Below the pieces are notes generated by a model, which searched no databases, was not told the origin of the DNA, and saw only the letters and a list, made by a program, of their open reading frames with translations. The position numbers and the translations under genes are program-made. From the NCBI RefSeq assembly GCF_027580225.2, contig NC_073357.2, positions 43,920,001-43,984,000 of the forward strand: a stretch of 64,000 nt of DNA. Direction: 5' to 3'. The stretch's first letter is position 1. Each line of letters begins with the position of its first letter. The stretch comes from Misgurnus anguillicaudatus (lineage: Eukaryota > Chordata > Actinopteri > Cypriniformes > Cobitidae). This document shows, piece after piece, positions 1 to 12,981 of the stretch.

Positions 1-1442
1 AAACACGGCACAGAATGCATAACAGTGCCTGTGCTGTTAACATGCCAATATTTTACACATAAGATTTCCATTCACTGGCAGCTGTCAGTTACTTCAGTAA
101 ATTAACTGCCAAAATGTAGCAGAACTGTCAATTGGAGGCAAGGTAACCATGGTTACCTTTCATATCCCCAAAAATGATGAAGCTGCAGTGTGGATTTATG
201 GAGGAATAATTAGACAGAACAACAAAATTAAAGTTACCGATCGAAAAAGGCATTCTACAATATGAAACAACAACCGAGAGTGTTTATAAATAAAAGGGTT
301 ACATTGTGGATTTCCTCCTTACATTATAAAGTAGCATCTTTTTTATACAACCATTTAAGTGAAATGATGGAACAAGTACTGTCTTGTACAAGAAGTTTAA
401 CCCTTTGAGCACGAGGTGGAAATACAACTTTAGGGTGTTTCTCATGTTTTCTTTCCCTCTCATAATCATATCTTCTGATTAAATAACATATTTATAAAAC
501 TATTGTGCAAAACAATTTCATTAATGTCTTCATATATTGTGCACCAGTAGATAGTCATACTCATCTTAAATTAAAAAATATAAAATGATGCATAATTTAG
601 ACAGAAATTAGTTTATGTTTTTATGTACACATTTTTACACCGACCTGAATTCATAAAGGCCCCTGATTTGAGCAAACGAAAAGACTGCTATTTTGGATTC
701 ACATATATTTCTGCACTGCAAGCTAGCTGTCCGTGTATACATGGGCTGGTCTATCATCAGACACTGTGATTCTTTTTGGGGTGGTCGAAACAACCTAGAA
801 CTTGCCTCCTCAGATATTCATGAACTTTCAATCTCAAATTTCTTCTTCTTTACTGATAATTTCCTTTCCTTTTCTGGGGGTTGTAAATATCGAAGTATTA
901 AGACGTACTCAGAGGGTTAAATTGTTTATGCTGAGACCAGCATATTTATGTCACGTTAAAAAGGAAAACATAAGAGAGAAGGAAAGAGAGATAAAGAAAA
1001 GCCCAGATTCAGTTATCAAATATTGAACTAAACCATTTCATTAAAGCATGCAGCTTACTGCATCTCAAGGATGCCAAAAATCCAATTTACACAACTTTCA
1101 AATACATACAACTTCATTTTAGGTCTTTTTTAATTTACCTTCATATTTTACCAGTGACAAAAGCACCTCTTCACTCAACACTGCACAGTTAGAAAATTAT
1201 CATTTGTTTTTCTCTGTTATCCACTTTTAAATAAAAATGCAGAAAGTCTCTAGGGCTGAATGAGTGTTCCGGGGAGGAAAACTCCCAACGATGTGCCAAA
1301 ACTAAACAGTAGTTTTCTGGCATGTATGTGCAGTTAGTTCTTCGTTAATTTAAGTTCTTTTAATTTTTCCTTAAGAAATGTTAGTCAGAAGGCTTGAAAA
1401 AGGACAGAGATAGAGAGATAGAGTTTTTGTCCTTGGCAATTG
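1..1442 (-). other. tshz3: Probable 3' UTR and downstream flank of tshz3
   Basis: This stretch directly follows the stop codon on the minus strand. It is AT-rich with no credible ORF. I find no canonical AATAAA on the minus strand. Two ATTAAA variants lie in minus orientation near 1130 and 1360, so the poly(A) site cannot be fixed. TSHZ3 genes usually have a 3' UTR of more than 1 kb, so most of this may be transcribed; that is inference. Confidence 0.5.
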
Positions 1443-4400
1443 CTAAGGTTTGTCAAGTTCAGAAACATACATAAGATGGTCCTCAGGGGATTTGCCATGG
1501 GTCTTACTCAGATGGAGCTTGACAGCATGCTTGCTGGCAAAAGTCCGATTACACAGTTTACACTGATATGAGGTGCCATTTGACTCCTCATCTGGGGAAG
1601 GGGAGAGTGAGTGAGGGCTGGAGTTTGGGATTGAATGGCTCAAGGAATGCGCTTGGGATGAAAGCAGTTTCTCAGAGAGCCCCTTGTTGTGGCGTGAGAT
1701 CTGGCTAACAAGCTGCTCTCCAGATAATTTAGCCAGGTCCCTGAGCCTGAAGCCCAGATGTGACTCAAGATGGCTGACATAGGTGGAGGGGGAACGAATC
1801 TGTGATGCACAGTCACTGCAGAAGAAGACAGGGTGGCCAGAGTCAAGATTTTTTAAGAACTTTGTGCCACCTGTCCGCCTCAGCTGGTATTTGACGTTGG
1901 CCAGCCAATGGCTAATGGTAGTCATTGAAAGGCCGGTAAAACGGGAAATATGCATGCGCTCCTGTGGACTGAGGTCTGACATAATGTATTTGCCATCACC
2001 CGTTTGCCGCAAACTGGAAGCAAACTGTGCCTGCAGGATGAGTAGATGCTGAGGATTCCAGTTGGACTGCCGACCCTTTCGTTTCTGAGCGGGAGAGATC
2101 TCCTCCGATTCCTCGGGTGTCGACCCGTCTATATCAGATCGCTCTGAGAGACTCGTCGGCGTGGAGGACTTGGACGCGTGGCTTTCTGTGAGGTTACGTA
2201 ACATATCAGAAATGTCAGAGAGGGCATTCTCGCGCAGAGGTGAACTGGACATGAAAGAGGCCACAGCAGATGAGGCTTTGGCCATGGTTATGGTTGACAA
2301 GGGTGAAATTGAGGTTGGAGTAGAGGTGGAGGAGGACAGGGCAGCAGATCCCAGGGAGCTGTTCTTATCACTCTTGCCTTTGGTCAGATCAATAGGCTGG
2401 TCATTGTTGATGTGGTAAAAGTAGCGATCCAGATGATCATTTGTGTTTTTGGTCTGAGAAGGAGTGGAAGCAGCTACGGCTGCCTTCTCTGCCAAGCTGT
2501 TGCTCATCTTGAAGAGCATACTCATGGGGTCAAGGGATGGCAGGGCAGGTTTGGCAGCTTTACCAAGGTGAACATTCATAACTGACTGAAGAGCACTTAA
2601 AGGGTTAACAAACGGCTGCTCAGGAGGATGATCAGTAATAATAGCGGTGCTGCTGCATAAGGTGGAAACAGGAGTTTTAGCAACATGGTCAGTGCCATTT
2701 TCCACAGATTCTTTGGTGAGTGTTTCACCATTTGTGTCTTTGTGAGTGTTTCCCCCACCATTGGTCTCAGGAGTTTTGGCTCCTCTCCTTTCCTTGGGGG
2801 ACTCCCCTCGGGCAGATTCCCCTGCATCACTACTGCAAGGAGAGGGTGTGGTCCGTCTAAGCGGGGAAGACCTAGTTCCTGGATCCCTCATCTTCTCCTC
2901 TACTTTGGCCACTTTTTCTGTTACTTTTTTTACAAGCTCCTCCATGGCATGAAAATTGTTTTTGGGCAAAGGAGATGTTTGGCAGTTAGGCGGAGAGATT
3001 AGCGGTTGGTTTTTGGTAGGAGATAGAATCTCTTCTCCAGAAAACATATATTTGAGAGGGGAACTTTTCCCAGAGTTACGTAGAGAAAGTTTCATAATGT
3101 TTGGAAGCTGGTAGGCAGCGTGAATACTGGGGTAGCCTCCCCAGCTGGGTGTGCCATTCTGTGCTTTGTTGATGGCAGATGTTACTGTGTTCTCTAGAGA
3201 TTTCAAAATGTCAAAACCCCCCTTAGGGCTTTCTTCAAGATCTTCTTCTGTCAAGTATGGATATTTGGATGAAACATCAAACTTTTCCTCCGTTTCACTT
3301 TCTGTTGCTTTCTTGTCTCTGCAATTATTTGGCTCCTTTGTACATTCTACTTCCTTCTCCTCCTTTTTTATCTCCTTGGGTGTGATTGCAGGGGAAATAC
3401 TAGGGGGAGGAGGTGCGGGTGGTGGTGGAGAGAATGCAGTGGCAGCCAGTGGCACAGACTGTACTTTATCCTCATTAGTAGATATGGTGTTAGGAGCTGT
3501 TGTGGACATAGACTCCATGATGGGTTTGCCTTTCTTGATGGCAGAGTTAGTGACCTTGATGAAGTGTCCTGTGACCATCATATGAGCTGTAAGCTCCTGT
3601 AACGTGTCATGTGAGCTCCCACACTCCATACACTTCAGGATCTGGGACTTCCGTGACTCAAACTGCCACGCATAGCTAGCACCATTCTGGTGTCCATATC
3701 GGTTGTTGGGTGTGATGTAGGGATTAGGGGTCTTTTGCAGAAGGTCATTGGGGTCAGATAAAGAGGGCTTGGGCGTTCCAGCATTGGAGTCTGGCGAGCT
3801 GGGGAGTTCTAGCTCAATCGGGGCTCTTTTACGAGCTGAGGAGATAATCTTGGCAGCCACAGGTGTAACAGGTTCCTTCAGAGGCACTTTCTGGTAGTGT
3901 TTTGTCTTAATCATATGAACACTAAGGTCCTGCAGTGACTCAAAGGAATGGCCACAGTACATGCACTTAAGGACTTTCTGCGCATCCTCTTTCCCTTCCA
4001 TCTCCAACAAAGAACGTTTGCGGGGCTTCGACCAGCGCCTGGTACCTTCACTGTCTGTCTCATGGTTGTCGTCCCGGTAGTGGCCTGTTTCATTCATATG
4101 CACAGTGAGCTCGACCAGTGTATCGTAAGCAGCACTGCAGTCTTTGCAACGGAATTTGCTCGCACCAGTGAAGATGGAGCCATACAGTTTGGTGCTCTGT
4201 CGGTAAAGCTGCACAGTACTGAAGAGGTTTGGCTCGGATGCTGGATGCAGAACTCTGCTCTGGTTCTGTGAAACATTCTGCAAGGTCTTTGCCACAGCTG
4301 TCTGGTGCCAGTCGTATCCTCCACTACCACAACTACTGCTGCTACTACTGCTGCTGCTGCTGCTACTGTGACTGCGTGGGGGCTTTTCTGCTGGCTGCTG

Positions 4401-4840
4401 GGACGTATTCAAGTTCAGCGATGACCAATAGGAGTTGGTCAAGAAACTAGTGTAGATAGCTTTCATCTGCTCCAGGCTGTCTGGGCCTAATGGTGCTGCC
4501 TCCTCACCGCTTGGCGTGGCTGTTGTTGTCATCATCACCGATGAAGTTGAGGAAAGTGAAGTGAGAGGCTCCTTGGCTGAGCTGTCCTCTTCGTTCTTTA
4601 TGGAGGCACTCTCAAAGTCTGACATGCGGTCACTTGACTCACTTAGGTGGGACTCGCTGTCCATTTCATGGCTGGAGAAATCAGCAGGTGGGGAGTCATG
4701 GAAGCCTGCTCTGTCTTTAAGAAGTAAGTCTTTGTCCTGGCACACATACTTCATGGCAGGTTCCTCCTCCACAGCTGAATCCTCACCCTCAACATCCTCA
4801 TCAAGTAAGGCAGCATCTTTCAGCTCCTCTGGCACATATG
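1443..4840 (-). CDS. tshz3: Teashirt zinc finger homeobox 3, coding exon 2
   Basis: This exon encodes residues 14-1145 of a nuclear zinc-finger transcription factor of the teashirt family, with the stop TAG at 1443-1445. In the spliced protein I see an acidic N-terminus, a poly-Ser run (about 172-183), and C2H2-type fingers with Cys/His at 245/248/261/267, 306/309/322/328 and 417/420/433/439. A Pro-rich run lies near 485-493, a PIDLT motif at 829-833 (the CtBP-corepressor type), an atypical homeodomain at about 935-1002, and two more fingers at 1021/1024/1037/1041 and 1107/1110/1123/1128. The order and the near-identical fingers match vertebrate TSHZ3 better than TSHZ1, for example the SHEMDSES and DRMSDFES segments. 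From the family, TSHZ3 is a repressor needed for ureter smooth muscle and for hindbrain and cortical neurons; that role here is inference. The acceptor is a TTTTTTTACCTGCAG-type site just before 4840. The frame runs open upstream to 4910, but that extension is intron. The a/b paralogue is not resolved. Confidence 0.96.
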
Positions 4841-6043
4841 CTGCAGGTAAAAAAAAGAGACAAAGAAAAGACATGTTATCACAGTGTCCAATTATGAAGA
4901 TTTGACACATTGCATTCCCACAATGCCTTGTATAGTGGATAGACAGCTGATAGAAATGTCAGGCATCCGTGTTTTCCTACAGCACTGACAAACAAAACAA
5001 TCAGTCAGACTTTTTTCATATCATAAACTGCTACAGTAATTCCTTCCCTACTTTTCTATTGCATTACATTGCCACATGGAATGAAGTTATGTTCCTCCCT
5101 TTCTTTGTTCTGAAATAAGAGTGCGACAGAAGGGGGGGTAAAAGAACGGAAAAAAATGACTCTTCAAACCGAAGTTGCCACCTTATTCTTCTCAAGGGGC
5201 AACAGCTTGAAATTAAAACTAAATTTGAAATTAATGAAGCACATTCTGGAGGTGGCATTCGTTTCTGAAGTAATAAATTACTTGTATCAACCTCAGAGAC
5301 AGCAGTTCCTGTCTGTCAATTAATATGTCTTACGCTTCTTCAGCAGCCCCTAATGCATTTCCAAACAGACACACTCGCCATTTAAATTAAGAAAGCATTC
5401 TCACTCATTACCTTGCAAAGGCTTGCCTGCTTGTAAATAAAAATGATTGTATGTACGTTTCCGACATAAAAATCCCGGCACCAAACACATTTGCGTCAAT
5501 TACGAAAGATTAGAAAAGTTGAAATTTATTATTTACAGTTAAGCCTGGAGAACACAACTGCTCATAAAAAGAAATGGTCATGTTATACACAAAGCTGTAT
5601 GATGGAAAAAGAAGCAAAAATATTTTTTTCTTTTTAACTTACAGTGGATGAAGACAGAAAGAGAGAGAGGGGTGGGAGAGTGAAAAATATAACACTGAAA
5701 TAATTCCCCGCATTCCTTACTGCATCTGTTAATCTTGCTTTTAACCAGGTATGTAAACATCAGAGAGAGAAGACACTCTATTGGACACGCTGGTTTTCTG
5801 TGAACACATTCGATCATGTCTAAATACAGCAAATGTCACACTAGTCATAATATAACTTGTACACACAGCATATAGATTTTATTCTAAATATAATATGTCA
5901 ACTTGTATAGAAGGAACATCTGAGGGAATAACATTGTTTTTTTTTACTTTTTTACTTTAACACATTTCTAAAGAATTAACCATCATTTTAATTAATAGCA
6001 GTCCATTAAAACATTCTTGGTTGGGTGAAACGATTTTATTTAA

Positions 6044-6343
6044 AGGGATAGTTCACCTAAAAAATGTATACTTCTGTCAGCAATTTCTCATCCTCATTTT
6101 GTTTTTGTACCCGTTTAAGATTTGTTTTCTTCTAAGAAACACACAAAAAAGATATTGCGATAAACGATGGTAGGCACACAGTTGATGGTACACATTGATT
6201 CCCATAGTAGGAAAAAAACATACTATGGAAGACAATACCATCAACTGTGTGCCTACCATCATTTAATCACAATATCTTCTTTTGCGTTTAACAAAAGAAA
6301 AACAGAAAACAGGTTAGTTTTCATTTTTGGGTAAACTATCCCT
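6044..6343. repeat. TTAA-flanked short inverted-repeat DNA transposon
   Basis: The ends AGGGATAGTTCACC and GTAAACTATCCCT are inverted repeats, each flanked by TTAA (6040-6043 and 6344-6347). The middle (about 6153-6276) folds on itself: CACAGTTGATGGTA at about 6178 mirrors TACCATCAACTGTG at about 6237. There is no transposase. The family is the very common cyprinid type starting GGGATAGTTCACC; a second copy is at 63081. The TTAA target suggests piggyBac- or Kolobok-type mobilisation (inference). Confidence 0.85.
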
Positions 6344-6954
6344 TTAAGTGACAATGACATTGGCTGTCTAAAAAAAACTAATTACTTAAAGAATGAATAA
6401 AAAGATAAATAAAAGTAAACCGTTTAATTTACCTCAACAGGCTTTTAAATGTCATGTAACGTAGCCTTATACAGTAATTTTCATTCTTATTAGATTATTA
6501 TAAACCTGATAGTATACAAACCGTATTTATATCCGACCAATATAAACTGTAAACATGCCATTTCATTTTCCGAAATGCTGCACTACAAAAAAAAGTAATT
6601 AGGAAAATGCATAAGTCTACGAACAAAGGCTCTTCAATATTGACAGTGAAATTTTTTACAGCATTATTATTAGGATCCATCTTCTCACACACATCACAGC
6701 CAGTCTGTGAAATCGAATCGCCCCCTACACAAATCACAACCAACTGTGATCGTGCAGCACACACAAACTTGCATGCACACGCTCACACACAGCCATCTGT
6801 TCTGAATCAGCCAAAACGACAGCTGTTTAAGAGAACAATGCCTTCGTTCAGGAAGCAGAAGAAGCAGAGCTTTACATCAAGGCCAAATAGCAATGTAAAA
6901 ACCCTGTTCCTTCAAATACATCCCCTGACTTTAAATCTCCTCACGGTGATTACA

Positions 6955-6983
6955 ACACACACACACGCACACACACACACACA
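6955..6983. repeat. CA microsatellite
   Basis: Interrupted (CA)n run visible directly. Confidence 0.9.
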
Positions 6984-7135
6984 AAAAGGTGGTAGTTGTA
7001 TCAAGAAATCTTTAGCTCCCCGTAAACCACTACATGTAAAAATGTAAGGTCAACCTTGAACATAATTACACAAAATGATTAGCTGGTGATTAAAGTGAAA
7101 AATGAGGGTGGGTGTGCTGGTGGGCAAAAAGAGGG

Positions 7136-7138
<3 letters not shown>

Positions 7139-7168
<30 letters not shown>
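7139..7168. repeat. GA microsatellite
   Basis: Uninterrupted (GA)15, followed by further short GA runs to about 7182. Confidence 0.95.
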
Positions 7169-7172
<4 letters not shown>

Positions 7173-8839
7173 GAGAGAGAGGGAGCGTTTGCTTATCACT
7201 TCAAACTTGTCTCACTGTAACCTTGACCTGAACTTCACTGTATGTGGAGCACAGAGTATTGCTGGTGTGTAGGTGTACACCCTACAGCAAATCTGAGGAA
7301 GACGTGCGCTCATGTTTCTGTACATGTGTGTATTTTGTTCAAAATTCATTTTCAGACACCAAACAGAGAATTAGCCCTGCTTGACAACACAACAATCAGC
7401 AGTAACCCCCCTCCGGGTAACCTGAGAGAGGTGGCGAAAGACAAGAAGGCGGCAAAGGCAGGAGCTAACAAGAGAGTCCCGACAATCTGCGACACACACA
7501 CAGAGTGTCTGTGCACGTCCTGGCTGTAATCCAAATCCCAAGCCCCCAGTGTACCAGGAGTCTGTGTGATCTGGCTGGGAACAATATTGAGATTTCATCC
7601 TTGGACCTTCTAAATCCAGCGCTCTGGTCCAGGCCTCCCCATACCACACAGGTGCTGTTTTAATTAGAAAACAGGATGCTTGGAACCAACAGTGGTGGTG
7701 GGGTGGGGGTAAAATGAGAATGACCTCCCAATGATTTGGCATTAGACTGGAAGAAAAGCTTGATCTAATTTACACTCGGATGTCCAGGCAGGCGACCAGC
7801 AGAGAATGCTGTTTATCAAGGCAGTGGAGAGCGTAACCTTGCAAACTTGTATGGCCGCCTGGGTCCGGACTATTAGAACGCATACAGTCTTTGAAATTAT
7901 CAGAGCGTGAAAACCTTAATACATATCGAAATGATAAAACTGATCCTCGAGCCCTTTCATCAAAATAACAAGGCCGTGCTATGTTATGCAAATATGCTTC
8001 ATCTTTACAACAAAGCTTAAATGCTTTAAAGAAGCAAGGTGCCCTTCTTAGTTAAAATAAAGCGTCTGCTGTAAGCCACAAATATATGCCAGATTTTGGC
8101 ATAGAAGGGGATGAAAGCGCTTTAGGCTGTTCTAGTTGTCCACCGCTCTGAGTTTTCAACAGCAAATGCTGGTATTGATATCTAGTGAGCATGGTGGCCG
8201 ATGTACTGCCAATGTGATGCAATCTAATAACACTGTGTCATAATACTTATTTTCACAATACTTCAAATTAAACATTTAAAAACCATGCACATCTGTTGAC
8301 AGCGCTGTTAGATTTTAAAATCGTCCAAGTGGGCACAGTTAACAGTCGGTAATGTCAAAAATATCCATCGCTGTTTTTTATATGCAGAAAATAACCTCTC
8401 AGCCTATCAGGTCTTTTTGGTGTACCTTTCTCTCTATACATGAAATACACTGAACTAATATGTATGAACCAAGCAGACATCCTCAGCTGCTACTTCTGGA
8501 TCTTGTTTGCAATCAGCCTCACTTATACAGACAGCGGTTGAAGTCGGCAGCCCAGTCCAATACTTCTGGGTGTGTGGATGAGCTGGAGAGAGTGAAAGAG
8601 TGAGTAGTTGGTAATTAAAGCTGCTATATATAGCCCCTAAAGCCCACATTTATAATGGGAGGTATCTCTCTCTAATATGCCACTATCTGCAATGTGATAT
8701 CATTAGGAGGAAAATGGTTTGTAGCCTTAAGCAGACAGGCTGTCTGTGTGCGGCTGGAGAATATGAGATAGCACCAATCCACTTCTCTTCTCCTCTTTCC
8801 TCTTCTCCTCCACCCTCGCTCCTTTCCTCACCTCCCCTC

Positions 8840-8945
8840 CATCTCCTCTCCTCGGCTATCATGACCCGCGTTAATGAAGTTAATTGAATCTGAGATCAAT
8901 AATGTTTAATTATTGCAATTTGACATGCACAGACAAATTGGTGGG
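8840..8945. promoter_or_regulatory. Candidate homeodomain-site-rich intronic element
   Basis: After a pyrimidine-rich tract, 8871-8940 packs several homeodomain-type cores: GTTAATGAAGTTAATTG, TGAGATCAATAATG and GTTTAATTATTG. The stretch is non-repetitive and flanked by microsatellites, a pattern often seen at conserved enhancers of developmental genes. No conservation test was possible. Confidence 0.25.
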
Positions 8946-9228
8946 GAGGCCAGGCGGGTACGTAGAGGAGATGTGTGTGTGTGTGTCCCACGCCGGGGTG
9001 GGCGAGAGGGCACGGATGGACATAGGAGGCAGAGAGAGAAGGATGGTCAGAGCAGACAGGCGTGCCATCGATTCCAGAGAGACGCCCCATCGACCAGGCC
9101 CACTGACTGATGGAGGCCCTGCTCCAAGGCTAGCCAGAAAAAAGAGAGCTCACTAAGACCACTCTAGCCAGCCTGCCTAGCCCGCAAACGGCACATTGAG
9201 ATGGATTAGATGGACAGAGGAGTGTAAC

Positions 9229-9264
9229 AGAGAGAGAGAGAGAGAGAGAAAGAAGAGAGAGAGA
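9229..9264. repeat. GA microsatellite
   Basis: (GA)n run with one AA interruption. Confidence 0.9.
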
Positions 9265-11060
9265 TACCTAGTAAAAAAACAACAACAGACAGACACGAGT
9301 AGATTCTACCTATCATCATTGATGCTTTGATCGTTACTTAGTGATAGTTACTATGGCGAGTAGCACGTTTCAATTCCCCGCATCATTACTCAGATCTCAC
9401 ATTTTTACTTACGATAACATTAAAACAATATTTACAGGGGTTATTTACAAGTTAAAGTCTACGGACAGCTGTGACTTCCACAACAATGTTGATATGCAAC
9501 TATTTTAAACCTTTATTTGCGAGGCTGCACACATGCCCGTCGGGTTGCCATTGCCAGTGTATTACCGTAAAAAAGCATTTTCCATTCGTTTTTACAAGCT
9601 GTGGGGCGAGTCAAATTATTGCGATAATCGACAGCATGTGACAGATGCTGTACGTAGACATTAAATTGTAAACTAACCAATATTCCCATCAGGAACGAAC
9701 CAATAGGAACAAATCAGAGGTAGTTATATATAAAAATATTTGCATCTGTTGTTATAACAATGATTGAAAATGAGAGCCGAGAAAGTGAGAGAGAAAATGA
9801 GCTGGTGTGGATTAAAGAAAAGGAGAAAAAAAACAGGACTGGATGTGCCTCGACGCTGGCAGAACCGAGCGAGAGAGCTGGTAAACACAGACGCTAGCAC
9901 GGCTAATCGCCCGCTCATGCCACTCAGCGGGAGAGCCCCTGACAGTGTGTGTATGTGTGTGTATGTTTACACACCCTCGCTCGCCCCCCTCGCATGTGCA
10001 CGGCAACCGGTAACCACGCTTGAGAACAGAGCTTCCCCCCGCTGCCATAGCACCTCCACCAGAGTTAACACTCCTACACGGCATCAAGATTGGACAGCCT
10101 CATACACACACACACACACACGAGTGCTCAGTCATACAAATGATCTTGTGTGCAACACAATAACGTACAAACAAAAAGTTGATTTATATTCACCAACAGG
10201 CTCAGTGCTGATGCAGGCGTTTAGAAACCCCTTGCTAAGGAAACATAAAGGGGGGCGATCACAGCATTAACCTCCGACGTGAACGCAATGATCACTGATT
10301 GTTTAAATAACTGCTGAACTGAAATATTGTTTGATCATTGACTTCAATTATGTATGGTGACCAAAAAAACAGTTCTGTTGACAAAATCATTTCGGAGCCA
10401 AATCCTCTGGAGATACCTCCAATAAAAACCTTAGATGTGCTTTTTGGATCTATTCCTTCAGATATTTGAACTGTGGGGTTAAAACAGCACAGCACGAACG
10501 CTCTTGTGAGTAAAAACACGCTTCATCACTTCCAAAATGCTATCAGTCACTAATGAACATCAACGTCCGCCCAGAACGTCCCACACTTTTCTGGCCGGCC
10601 TTCTTCAGAAGGTTTGTCCACAGCTAACAAAGTTCCTATAACCTGTCCATCTGTCTGTTTGTCCTCTACAAATGTCTAAAAGACAAATAACCCAATTCAG
10701 TAGGTCACTGCTCTGGCAACCCTGATAAATATAGCTACACAGCAAAAACTTTGCAAAGACATAAAAAATAAACTAATATAACAGCCAGGTTGATATAATC
10801 AGATGATTTTTTTTGCATCAGTCGATAATCATAAAATACTTGCTAAAAGTTAAATGACCAAACCAACCACTCCATTTCTACCATCTTCAACTTTGTATTC
10901 TATGTATTAGATCTTCTGTTTTTATATTTTTCATGCAAATCTGCTTTGCAGCTATGCAACACCTTTGAAAAGTCCTATATGAATTAATTCAAATTGAAAA
11001 TTACACATTACAAGCTTTAAACCTATCCTAACATGCAACTCAAGTTCTCAGACTCTATAG

Positions 11061-11720
11061 CTGTGTCCCAATTCAAGGGCTGCAACCCTACAAGCATGGG
11101 ACCTTAAAGATGAGCACTCGGTCTTTCAAGGTTGCAGCCTCAGAAGTTCGCGAAGAGAACTGAAATGAGACGGTCTATAACCTTCGGACGACCCATAACT
11201 GGCGTCACCTGCTGCGCCTGTCAGCAGGACATAGCGGAAACGTTTCTGACTAATTAAAATAAATATGAAATCAGAAAAATATTAATTTAGTTTAGAAAAT
11301 ATGACACGTTGATGTAGATTAAACTATTCAACAGTATATTAAATAAAATTAATCAACCTTAGAAATATATGCATCATAAAAAAATAATATTAACACAAAA
11401 CAAAACTTATAATACTAAAACAGTAACAAACTTGTTTTTTGATAAATACACACTTTTATTTAATGAAGGTTTTAATTGTTTATTTTATAATATCCAGCCG
11501 CCGTTGCAGGCGCGCAATGAATCTTGGGATATCCTCGGCTGTTAAGGATCCATTCGTTCTATCCTTAACATCGCGGAGAAATGAGGACGCATTTTGAGGC
11601 TTCCTTCTAAGCATCCTTTGAAGTGGGACGTCCTTACCAGCCTCAAGTCGCGCTGCTGTGACGCAATCGGTCTAAAAAAACCCGTCCTTAGAAGGTCGCA
11701 GCCTTTGAATTGGGACACAG
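11061..11720. repeat. Non-autonomous DNA transposon, 660 bp
   Basis: Terminal inverted repeats CTGTGTCCCAATTCAAGGGC and the complement of CAAAGGCTGCGACC-type sequence at the right end (TTTGAATTGGGACACAG). The flanks show CTATAG on the left and CTATAA on the right, a possible imperfect target duplication. No transposase frame is present. The superfamily is not resolved. Confidence 0.75.
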
Positions 11721-12030
11721 CCTATAAGTCCTATGAGCTGCATTTCAGGACATCACACTGACAGCTGAGGCTGATCTCCAAATGAAAAGCGAATGCTCTG
11801 AAGGACATGAAGCCTACTGCAGGTGTTCCCTATATGTAAGAGACACTGAATGAAATCCACCTGTGCAGACTAGACCAGATGTCAGATGTTTGGACTTTAT
11901 GTGGAAGGACCATGCGTATCAACTTAACTGGGGCAAGTTGTCACATTTTGCATGTTTAAATATGTTTAATTAAATAAAAGTATTTTGGTCCAACATGAGT
12001 TCTGCGTGTTCAATTTCTCATTAATGCAAA

Positions 12031-12500
12031 GGTGTACTGGTGTGGGGGATGATTTCTTGGCACACTTTAGGCCCCTTAGTGCCAATTTGGAATTGTTTTA
12101 ATGCCACAGCCTACCCGAGCATTGTTTCTGACCATGTCCATCCCTTTATGACCACCATGTACCCATCCTCTGATGGCTACTTCCAGCAGGATAATGCACC
12201 ATGTCACAAAGCTTAAATCATTTCAAATTTGTTTCTTGAACATGACAACGAGTTCAATGTAAAATGGCCCCCACAGTCACCAGATCCCAACCCAATAGAG
12301 CATCTTTGGGATGGGGTGGAACGGGAGCTTCGTGCCCTGAATGTGCACAAATCTCCATCAACTGCAAGATGCTATCCTATCAATATTTCTAAAGAATGCT
12401 TTCAGCACCTTGTTGAATCAAATGCCATGTAGAATTAATGCAGTTCTGGAGGCGAAAGGGGGTCAAACACAGTATTGGTATGGTGTTCCTAATAATCCCG
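12031..12500 (+). pseudogene. Tc1-like transposase fragment, inactivated
   Basis: On the plus strand this encodes the C-terminal half of a Tc1/mariner transposase. FQQDNAPCH near 12185-12207 carries the second catalytic Asp, and DPNPIEHLW near 12285-12310 carries the final Glu, at roughly DD34E spacing. The frame is broken: stops fall just after the opening WCGG, in the FLGTL region, and after CHKA, and part of the sequence before KWPPQSP is missing. The N-terminal DNA-binding half and both terminal repeats are absent. It is a dead, 5'-truncated relic inside tshz3 intron 1 and in antisense orientation to the gene. Confidence 0.85.
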
Positions 12501-12981
12501 CTATTTTGTCTGAAACAGAAGTTTACTATTTACCAATACTCAACCGGTAGAAATTTTGGACTATTGTCTCTATCGAGGTTACGCGCCCACGTCACGTTGC
12601 TGTGCGCGTGGTCAGGAAAACTTAATGTTTGTAAACATATTTAAGCACCGCAGTTATAAGTCATTGAAACACAAACAACAGTGCTATATTCGCATCAATT
12701 GCTCATTAAGCTCTTGGGCATTTTTGCCGCTTTATATGGCCTTAAATACATATATGCGTCACAATTCCAGTCACTGCAAGTATCCTCATAAACACAACTA
12801 TTTAGGGCTTAAGAGAGAGTAAACAGCTAAAAGAGAAAGAGCACGTGTAACAGTATATTGGACTTTGATCTTAAAGAGGAAGTTACCTTATAACTGTTGA
12901 TCAAACAGCATTGAGGAAAAAAATCTCTCACTGCTCTCAACTAAATCAATTTTCTACCTTTAATAATATATTCTTCATATA

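Noticed and set aside
1640..4905. Plus-strand and other-frame ORFs overlapping the tshz3 exon
   Set aside because: Shadows of the long conserved coding frame; no independent protein signal.
4841..4910. In-frame upstream extension of the main exon starting MCQIF
   Set aside because: It crosses a strong acceptor (poly-T, CCTGCAG) and lacks the conserved family N-terminus, which is found at 37423.
12229..12432. Intact transposase gene
   Set aside because: Only the C-terminal part remains, with stops and missing residues upstream; annotated as a pseudogene fragment.
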